This document shows positions 39,913-46,053 of a DNA stretch of 46,053 bases, in pieces. Under the pieces are notes generated by a model that saw only the letters and a program-made list of their open reading frames with translations, searched no databases and had not been told where the DNA came from. The position numbers were made by a program, and so were the translations under genes. The DNA comes from Candidatus Poribacteria bacterium. Lineage in GTDB: Bacteria; Poribacteria; WGA-4E; WGA-3G. The stretch spans positions 1-46,053 of the forward strand of contig JAPPNJ010000068.1 in the NCBI GenBank assembly GCA_028818705.1, read 5' to 3'. Numbering within the stretch: position 1 is the stretch's first letter; every line of letters begins with the position of its first letter.

Positions 39913-42306
39913 ATGGAAGGATGGAAGAAAAAAGAAAAAAATGGAAGAGTGGATGCCTGGAAGAATGGATGCCTAAAACGAAGCAACGCCATGTCAACCT
40001 TCCAACCTTTCAACCTTCCAATCTTTCAGTCTTTGGTACTTGTGTTGATTTTTACGAGCGCGACGGGGATTTTGCTGCTCATAGGCGCGCCGCTGGCTTA
40101 TGCAGAAGAGACCCAACCCACCAGTGAGAACACTCCGAAAACCAAAGATGAACAGAGCCGGCAAATCGAAGTAGAAACCGAACGCTTGAAGATGGAATTA
40201 AAAGAACAACTGATGAAAAAAAAGTTAGTTGAACTTGAAAATCTCAGAACTATGATGATGGAGGCAAATAACATCGTCACCGTTTCCGAAGTCAATCAAG
40301 CAGAGGAGGATTACGAAACCGCTGTCTCTGAATACGAACAAGCAAAACTGGCACTACAAAAGGTGGAGCTCGACTCGCTCAAAGATGAATGGCACATCAC
40401 TGTCGAAGCGACAAGCTTGTATGAATCCCCTGACGGCAGAGAATTGTTCTCAATCACGCTGCGAAACAGTTCATCGCCAGTTAAACTCATCGAGAGTTCC
40501 AAAGTGTTAGGGCGAGAAATCATCATCAGTGCACAGATTGACGACATCTTTGTATCGATCAAAGAACAGGAAGGTTATGGCACAAGCGGGGCAATCATTG
40601 CCGAACCTTACGAACAACACATTGAGACGCTTAAAGAGGGTGAATCCGTTACTTTGGAGTTTGAACTCATAAAAGAGGATGTGCGCGATGTCGTCGTCTA
40701 TCTGGAGTACTCTGGCGGTTATGAAGAGCACAATATCCACCTCAAACAGGAGGATCCCTATATCTCCGTTGTGTCCGCACGGCGTTATAAAGAGGGGGAT
40801 CGGCGACGTTTAGAAGTTGTCATCACTTATGGCGCAGTGAAAAATGAAACAGAAGAAACAGACACCGGGACTACCACCGGATACTCGAATGGAGCTACCG
40901 CACAAGAAATCAACAACGTCTACGTCTCTATTAAAGACGAAACGGAAGCTATCATCGGCTTCCCCTACGAATACCGTATCCCAACCCTAAAAGACGGGCA
41001 AGAGGAAACACTCGATTTTGAACTCCGACGCAATGTCGACAGTCTCACTGTTTACCTCCAATACCTTGACAAGCCATACCCGAAAAAAATCCATCTTGAG
41101 GAGGATACGCGCCACATCTCTATCCTGAGTGCGAAAAAGTTCCGCGTCGAGAACCAGATGATGGTGACAATTCAGTTGAAGAATACCTCTACAACGGAGG
41201 CAATGCCGAGCAACGCCACCCCCCAAGAGATCGCAGCGGCGAATGAGATCCGTGGCATCTATGTCTCCTTACTCGATGTCACTGACGACACGAACATCGT
41301 CAAACCTTATGAAGAAAAAATCCCAGTCCTCGGCTACAACGAAACCGTGGAATTGACGTTCCAACTCCAGAAAGACGTCGAGAGTTTGAAGGTATCACTG
41401 GATTACTCCGAACTCGACGTACCCGATTTACGACTCATTTATCTGCAAAAAGAGTCTGCCTTAGATGTCGTAAACGTCAGCTCGCTTCGCTTTTCACAAG
41501 AGGGAAACTTGGGAAGCAGCGTTACTTACGACTTGACATTGGATCGGTTGGCGGAAACGGAGAACACATTCCAACTCCGCGTCATTAATCTACTCAACCG
41601 TCTCTCCTTTGAATTCCAAGACCCGGAGACGAAATCTCGGCAGTCACAGGTGAAGTTCACACAGGAACAGTCGAAACGGGATCTGTCACTGATTGTCTAT
41701 CTACCAGAGGAATTAGATGCCACCTACCTCGACAGCACGCTTGAGTTCTATGTTGCCGTCCTTGACGAAGCCGAAGCAACCGAACTCGGCGGTGTCAACA
41801 ATCGTTTGGATTTACCTGCCGATAGGATTGCGGGCATACAAGGCGGTGTTGAGCGGTTTGAACTGATTCCAAAAGGTGTTCCGGAGATTGAAGTATTTGT
41901 GCCGAATGCGTTCCAGACCATCAAGATAGGCGAAGAAGTCAACATGACAGCGACGCTACAGAACATCGGCACCCGCGATCTCGTTGATATCCGCATGCTC
42001 GTCGATGTCAACACGGATTGGAAATATACTGTTGTGCCAGAAGTTATAGGTTCGCTTAAGCGGAATGAGGAAATAGAGATCCAACTCACACTGAGTCCGC
42101 CTGTGGACATTGGCGTAGGTGAATATCAGGCGAAGTTGAACGCCGAAGTCACTGTTGATAACCGGAAGTTTGAGGCACGCGATCGCTCGATCACCGTGCA
42201 GGTGGAATCCAAGACGCAAATGTCGGTGACGACACTGCTTTTCGGTGCGCTGATACTTCTCATGATTGGGATTGTCATCGTCACAATCCGTATTAGCCGA
42301 CGATAG
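39913..42306 (+). CDS. large exported membrane-anchored NEW3-type protein of the ABC locus
   Basis: 797 residues from ATG 39913, or 771 from ATG 39991. The N-terminal signal/anchor is about 45-70 (LVLVLIFTSATGILLLIGAP, cleaved near AYA). A helical coiled-coil region (about 85-140, rich in E/K/L) follows, then several beta-sandwich units with similar patterns (VYVSIKDETEAIIGFPYEYR and IYVSLLDVTDDTNIVKPYEE; each followed by L-K-x-G-x-E-E-T-L-x-F-E-L-type strands). Near the C-terminus ETEVFVPNAFQ-like sequence PEIEVFVPNAFQTIKIGEEV, NMTATLQNIG is a NEW3 domain. It ends with a membrane helix (LLFGALILLMIGIVIVTI) and RISRR, so the C-terminus faces the cytoplasm. Such proteins accompany ABC-2 transporters as extracytoplasmic partners. 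The codons just before the signal come from a repeat. Confidence 0.82.
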   Translation: MEGWKKKEKNGRVDAWKNGCLKRSNAMSTFQPFNLPIFQSLVLVLIFTSATGILLLIGAPLAYAEETQPTSENTPKTKDEQSRQIEVETERLKMELKEQLMKKKLVELENLRTMMMEANNIVTVSEVNQAEEDYETAVSEYEQAKLALQKVELDSLKDEWHITVEATSLYESPDGRELFSITLRNSSSPVKLIESSKVLGREIIISAQIDDIFVSIKEQEGYGTSGAIIAEPYEQHIETLKEGESVTLEFELIKEDVRDVVVYLEYSGGYEEHNIHLKQEDPYISVVSARRYKEGDRRRLEVVITYGAVKNETEETDTGTTTGYSNGATAQEINNVYVSIKDETEAIIGFPYEYRIPTLKDGQEETLDFELRRNVDSLTVYLQYLDKPYPKKIHLEEDTRHISILSAKKFRVENQMMVTIQLKNTSTTEAMPSNATPQEIAAANEIRGIYVSLLDVTDDTNIVKPYEEKIPVLGYNETVELTFQLQKDVESLKVSLDYSELDVPDLRLIYLQKESALDVVNVSSLRFSQEGNLGSSVTYDLTLDRLAETENTFQLRVINLLNRLSFEFQDPETKSRQSQVKFTQEQSKRDLSLIVYLPEELDATYLDSTLEFYVAVLDEAEATELGGVNNRLDLPADRIAGIQGGVERFELIPKGVPEIEVFVPNAFQTIKIGEEVNMTATLQNIGTRDLVDIRMLVDVNTDWKYTVVPEVIGSLKRNEEIEIQLTLSPPVDIGVGEYQAKLNAEVTVDNRKFEARDRSITVQVESKTQMSVTTLLFGALILLMIGIVIVTIRISRR

Positions 42307-42315
42307 AGAAAACAT

Positions 42316-43701
42316 ATGAAAATTGTAGTGAACAAAAGATTAACGGCACTTGCAGTCTGTCTGTTTTTCGGTATTGCAGGTGCCGTTTCAGCGCAGCGAC
42401 TCGTTTCGCTTCAGCCAAAACGCGCAATAGAACTCGCCTTACAAAAGAACGAAACAGTAAAAAAAGCAGAGAAAGTGGTAGAACGCGCCAAGGCGAACCT
42501 GCGTGTGTCTAAAGCCGTTTACCTACCGCAGGCAGGACTCACCGCCGAATACCAACGCCAAAAAGATGGCGATATCGATGAAAGAGACTATCTCACGCGC
42601 GCACAAATGAGCATGCTTTTTGCCCAATTCGGCGAGATTCCAGTAGGGCTTGATGACACACAGGAAGAGGTACGGAAAGCCGAAATTGAATACGAACGCG
42701 CAAGAAAAACAAGTGTCCACACCGTTCGAAATCTCTGGAACAATATTATCCTCACCCAAGAAGAGATTGAAGAACGCGGTGCGATTGCCGCCGAACTCGA
42801 GAAAAAACTCGAAGGCACACAAATCAAACAGACCCAAAAGCGGATCCCGTTCCTCAGCCAACTCAACACGGAACTGGAACTCTCAGAACAGCAACTCGCC
42901 CTCAACGAACTCCAGCGACAACTCGATGTTGACACCGCCGAACTCATCAGCCTCATCGGACTCGATCCACTCGCACGGGTCGTCCTTTCACAATCCCTTC
43001 CCGATGATGACCTGTCCCTGGCGGCCGCCGTTGAACTCGCACTCGCAAACAGTCTCGACCTACGCGATTTACAAGGCGATATCGTTCGTCAAGAGCGTCT
43101 CGCCGTAGAGACGATCTGGCATCGTTTCCCTGAACTCTCTGCTGAAGCACGCTACAAAGATTTCAGCGTACAGTTGGAACAACATCAACAGAACCAGACG
43201 TGGGATGCAAAAGCCGTCTTTGATCCAGTGATACTCGACCCCGGACGAGACGTACCAAGTATTTTTGAAACAAGCCCGCGTACCCAAGACGGATGGGAGT
43301 TACGTTTCAACTTCAACATTCCGCTATACGATGGAAACAAAACGAAAAATCTCCGTTCCCGAGAACTCGCGGAACTCGATCGACTTCAGTTGGAATACAT
43401 TGAAATAACAAAATCAATCCGTGTAGAGGTGCGGCGTGACTACCGTGAGGTGGCGAATGCCAAAGAACGGATGGAAATTGAAGAAAAACGCGTGCGCATT
43501 TTCGAGCAACAGTTACGGACGATCGAGCGTGTACTTGATGAAGTCACGGTCGAAATACCCGGCTATCAAGGGCTTACTTACAACGACGCCTTTCAAGCAC
43601 AAGCGCAATTTACAGAGGCACAGCGTGTTTACTATCAAACCCGCCGCGACTACGCAAAAGCAAAAGAAAAACTCCGTGAAACAATGCAATGGATCGAATA
43701 A
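42316..43701 (+). CDS. TolC-family outer-membrane channel protein
   Basis: 461 residues from ATG 42316, 9 bases after the NEW3 gene, so translationally close. Signal peptide MKIVVNKRLTALAVCLFFGI ending AVSA. The two tandem TolC repeats are visible: LQPKRAIELALQKNETVKKA with ERAKANLRVSKAVYLPQAGL in the first half, and AVELALANSLDLRDLQGDIV with ELRFNFNIPLYDGNKTKNLR in the second. Long helices at 150-230 and 390-460 form the periplasmic tunnel. TolC-type trimers carry substrates across the outer membrane; with the ATPase, permeases and NEW3 protein this makes a trans-envelope export system. No membrane-fusion protein of the HlyD type is seen, and the NEW3 protein may fill that place. Confidence 0.93.
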   Translation: MKIVVNKRLTALAVCLFFGIAGAVSAQRLVSLQPKRAIELALQKNETVKKAEKVVERAKANLRVSKAVYLPQAGLTAEYQRQKDGDIDERDYLTRAQMSMLFAQFGEIPVGLDDTQEEVRKAEIEYERARKTSVHTVRNLWNNIILTQEEIEERGAIAAELEKKLEGTQIKQTQKRIPFLSQLNTELELSEQQLALNELQRQLDVDTAELISLIGLDPLARVVLSQSLPDDDLSLAAAVELALANSLDLRDLQGDIVRQERLAVETIWHRFPELSAEARYKDFSVQLEQHQQNQTWDAKAVFDPVILDPGRDVPSIFETSPRTQDGWELRFNFNIPLYDGNKTKNLRSRELAELDRLQLEYIEITKSIRVEVRRDYREVANAKERMEIEEKRVRIFEQQLRTIERVLDEVTVEIPGYQGLTYNDAFQAQAQFTEAQRVYYQTRRDYAKAKEKLRETMQWIE

Positions 43702-43861
43702 GTTACCAGTTATCAGTAAACCAACGGTATGAAGCCCGTGTGGGCTTCACCGGGGTTTGCTACGCAAACCTTTCAGTCATTAGTTGTCAGAACATAGATG
43801 TTGTGGCATGCAAGTATCACGTAACCGTCGCCAGGCTTAACTGACTGCTGATGGCTGACCG
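43702..43861. repeat. composite dispersed repeat between convergent genes
   Basis: AGTTACCAGTTATCAGTAAA leads into the hairpin GAAGCCC-GTGT-GGGCTTC (43731-43748, flank CAACGGTAT) and the palindrome GGTTTGC-TAC-GCAAACC (43754-43770). The right part reads TTAACTGACTGCTGATGGCTGACC. As at 9887, the element fills the whole gap between two convergent stop codons. Confidence 0.65.
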
Positions 43862-45313
43862 CTACTTCACCTCACCCATCAGAAAAGAAACCTGTGCCAA
43901 AGCAAAGAATAGCAGATTAAACAGCACCAATAAACCCACCTGTGATAACACATTCCGATACGAGATCTGCTCTGTGAACACCGGCACCGCCGCCGGATCC
44001 ACCGGCTTCTGCGACAACCCCTCTTTTACAGGATAAATATGTAAACTCTCCGGGTCGCTTCGATCCTCCGCTTCAACAAAGCCTATGAACGTCTGCCGAT
44101 AACGACGCGCTTGTTTGACGAAATTCATATAACCGACGATACCAGTATTCGCAAGCCCCTCCATCCCATATTGAAAAGTCGTTATCGGTGAGATTTGGGT
44201 AATGTTACGAGCAAGCTGCACCTGCCCAAACTGCTGGTCAATCTGTCCATCATTAAATCGAGTTTTCGTCTCTATCTCTTTAGTGAAGTAGGTTGCCCAA
44301 AGGCGCGTCGCTTCGGGATTCTCGACAGCTGCTGCCTTCCTTAACTTAGATTCTGACCCGCCAAAAGGTCGGTATTCATCTCTCAACTGTTTTAACTGTA
44401 CATCTTTCTGCATTGATACTTCGTCAACGGAGGGGATCGGATTCAGATTGCCAACAAAAGTCCCAAGCAGACTCGGAAATACAAACGCCAAGCAGACCCA
44501 AGTCAATAAGAGCCACACCAAACTTGTGATTGCGTTTGAGACACGACTTGAGAAAAACAACCCGAGAAAGATGAAAACAGAGATGTGCAATGCAAACAAC
44601 CCCACCATGCCCAAAATCCGTAACCCTTCACTCGACTCAAACGGGATATTCCCGGAAATAAGGATAAGCAACAGGTTCATCAGGATGCCAATCACAAGCG
44701 GAACCATAAGCGTCAAAAACGCTCCGAGATATTTCCCCAACAGCACCTGTCCGCGCGAGATTGTGTTGGACATTATGAGGCTCAGCGTGCCGCGTGCTCT
44801 CTCCCCTGCGATCGCATCGAAAGTGAATAAAATCGCAAAGAAACTCATGAGGACCCCGATAAAGACCCAGTCGATTTTAATCCGCTGCGTCGCGCCACCG
44901 ACTTTACTCTGCAAGGGATACTCCAGTGTCCACGGCGGTGTCCACCCGTAATCTTCAGTCTGATCCTGACCGCTGCGGCTGGACGATCCTTCGCCGATCA
45001 TTTTGACAAAACGCGGAACGAGTTCATCCGTTCCATCCGCACAGAAAGTCAATCGACTGGGCCGCTTTGGAACCTCCCCAGGACCTTTCAGTGCCAGCTC
45101 CGCTAAACTCTTATCCGCTTGCTTTTTAATATGTTCTCTTTTCTGTTCCACCTGTCGATTATAGGTATTAATTCGTGTAGTATAGCCGTAACCGCCTAAA
45201 CTGTATATCAAAGCATTCGCCAAAAACAGGAGAGGCAAAAGAACAATCATCAAGGCAAATCGGAGCGTCGTGAGATTGTGATGTATTTCTTTCATCGCAA
45301 TGTGTAAAATCAT
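43862..45313 (-). CDS. ABC-2 type transporter permease, type C paralogue
   Basis: 483 residues on the minus strand from ATG 45313 (MILHIAMKEIHHNLTTLRFA), which lines up with the start of the type-C permease at 34300. Coupling motif FTFDAIAGERARGTLSLIMS. Membrane segments near 18-40, 150-175, 205-230, 240-262, 268-290 and at the C-terminus (VLSQVGLLVLFNLLFFALAQ). Its late soluble part, AEDRSDPESLHIYPVKEGLS, matches the same place in the 34300 protein. No clear ribosome site precedes the ATG. It lies convergent to tolC and downstream of the truncated type-B paralogue. Confidence 0.85.
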   Translation of the reverse strand: MILHIAMKEIHHNLTTLRFALMIVLLPLLFLANALIYSLGGYGYTTRINTYNRQVEQKREHIKKQADKSLAELALKGPGEVPKRPSRLTFCADGTDELVPRFVKMIGEGSSSRSGQDQTEDYGWTPPWTLEYPLQSKVGGATQRIKIDWVFIGVLMSFFAILFTFDAIAGERARGTLSLIMSNTISRGQVLLGKYLGAFLTLMVPLVIGILMNLLLILISGNIPFESSEGLRILGMVGLFALHISVFIFLGLFFSSRVSNAITSLVWLLLTWVCLAFVFPSLLGTFVGNLNPIPSVDEVSMQKDVQLKQLRDEYRPFGGSESKLRKAAAVENPEATRLWATYFTKEIETKTRFNDGQIDQQFGQVQLARNITQISPITTFQYGMEGLANTGIVGYMNFVKQARRYRQTFIGFVEAEDRSDPESLHIYPVKEGLSQKPVDPAAVPVFTEQISYRNVLSQVGLLVLFNLLFFALAQVSFLMGEVK

Positions 45314-45524
45314 TTTTAGTAGTTGCCAGAGTCACAATCATCAGTTGTCAGTTAAGAGGTCTCCGTTTAACAAAACCCTCTTTTGTAGCGCAAACTGTTA
45401 GTTTGCGTGCCTACTTTGCACAAACCCTCACTGCAAGGCAAGTTTGTGTTACAAGCGTCCACATATTTTAAGACCTTACTATAACTGAAAACCGAAAACT
45501 TTTGTAACTGACAACCCTCCTTTT
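45314..45524. repeat. dispersed repeat between the two minus-strand permeases
   Basis: Left part CATCAGTTGTCAGTTAAG; centre has the perfect hairpin CGCAAACT-GTT-AGTTTGCG (about 45389-45407) and inverted CACAAAC / GTTTGTG arms (about 45419-45454); right part CTTACTATAACTGAAAACCG and TAACTGACAACCC. These arms match other members of the GTCAGTT family. Confidence 0.6.
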
Positions 45525-46053
45525 TCAACTCATATCATACCGCAGGAAGGACACATAAGCCGTCATGAACAGGACGATATTCCACGCTAACAATATCAAA
45601 ATATCCATTGATGCCCGTGAAAAACTTTCGGAGAGGGAAAGCCGCCGATGTTTGAAAACCGGTAAATCCGCCAATTCCGCAGCACCCTTATCCGTGGAAA
45701 ACCACGCCCGTGACGAAAACGCCTTCTTATCCTTCAAATACTCAACAATCTCACGCTTATAGGCTCTGGAGTCTGCAATAAAATCGTTATAACGCTGCCG
45801 ATCAGTCCCTGCTATCGCCCCAACAGCAAAGTGGTATGTATCCGCGAAAGAGATACGGGAGAGCGCGTCCGCGAACCTCGCGTTCCGCTCTCGATTTTCC
45901 GCAGGTTCTTTGAGAATCTCCTCCGCTTTATCTGCGTATGTAATCCGAAGTTGTTCCTGATAACCTAAAATCTCCTGGAAAATAGAGGTATCCGCCTTGC
46001 TAACACTGTTGACGCTATAACTCTCTGTCAAGAAATAACCGCCAGACATAGAA
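45525..46053 (-). CDS. ABC-2 type transporter permease, type B paralogue, C-terminal part (runs off right edge)
   Basis: The minus-strand frame is open from the right edge to the stop at 45525. The visible 175 residues are the late soluble loop and last membrane helix: YNDFIADSRAYKREIVEYLK, DKKAFSSRAWFSTDKGAAEL, ADLPVF, then DILILLAWNIVLFMTAYVSF. These match the type-B permease at 32611 (YRQTLIDYLRDKDAFASRQW, FASDQGAVDWWDLPRF). The ATG at 46049 is internal, not the real start. Together with the gene at 43862 it forms a B-C pair, as at 32611-35859 but inverted. Confidence 0.82.
   Translation of the reverse strand, partial: SMSGGYFLTESYSVNSVSKADTSIFQEILGYQEQLRITYADKAEEILKEPAENRERNARFADALSRISFADTYHFAVGAIAGTDRQRYNDFIADSRAYKREIVEYLKDKKAFSSRAWFSTDKGAAELADLPVFKHRRLSLSESFSRASMDILILLAWNIVLFMTAYVSFLRYDMS

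Overview
The window looks like a piece of an uncultured Gram-negative bacterium with a large genome, most like Candidatus Poribacteria or a relative. This assignment is inference from gene style, not from a marker gene: many secreted LamG, TolB-propeller and carbohydrate-binding-like proteins, ECF sigma factors with extra-cytoplasmic extensions, PorV-like and TolC-like outer-membrane proteins, and intergenic spaces packed with short palindromic repeats. No rRNA, tRNA or CRISPR array was seen.

Layout. 1-1660: the start of an ECF sigma factor running off the left edge, a broken IS3-type orfA and a small lipoprotein. 1660-8160: repeat-rich spacer, then five secreted proteins (two LamG, one TolB-like propeller, two CBM-like paralogues) and an SDR-like protein. 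The five secreted proteins, plus a second propeller at 25060, end in a shared short C-terminal tag around K-L-x-T-x-W-[AG]-x-[ILM]-K. 8.0-23.6 kb: nadA with a long leader, a PorV-like porin paired with a giant Ig-repeat protein with a FlgD-like C-terminus, a Gfo/Idh/MocA plus LDH2-type dehydrogenase pair, the NAD(P)HX repair enzyme nnr behind a small partner gene, and an SDR with an altered active site. 23.6-27.8 kb: two tandemly duplicated ABC-2 permeases separated by a TolB-like propeller and a tiny coiled-coil ORF.

The most striking locus is 28125-32518. An ECF sigma factor fused to a membrane anchor and an exported C-terminal domain is followed by two tandem genes, each interrupted by one in-frame TGA at the same place (Cys-TGA-[GA]-S-G-K). 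Both are homologues of vertebrate selenoprotein N (SELENON) and each TGA is followed, 17 nt downstream, by a 6-bp stem with loop AGTT whose base pairs covary between the copies: bacterial SECIS-type elements. The first selenoprotein carries a C-terminal domain nearly the same as the exported domain of the neighbouring sigma factor. This suggests an undescribed link between envelope selenium/redox chemistry and transcriptional control.

32.6-46.05 kb: an ABC export locus. Two dissimilar ABC-2 permeases (types B and C), a secreted DUF3352-like protein, a coiled-coil lipoprotein, an ATPase, a large NEW3-type membrane protein and a TolC-family channel are followed, in opposite orientation, by a second C-B permease pair, so the permease pairs are mirror images around the ATPase/NEW3/TolC core.
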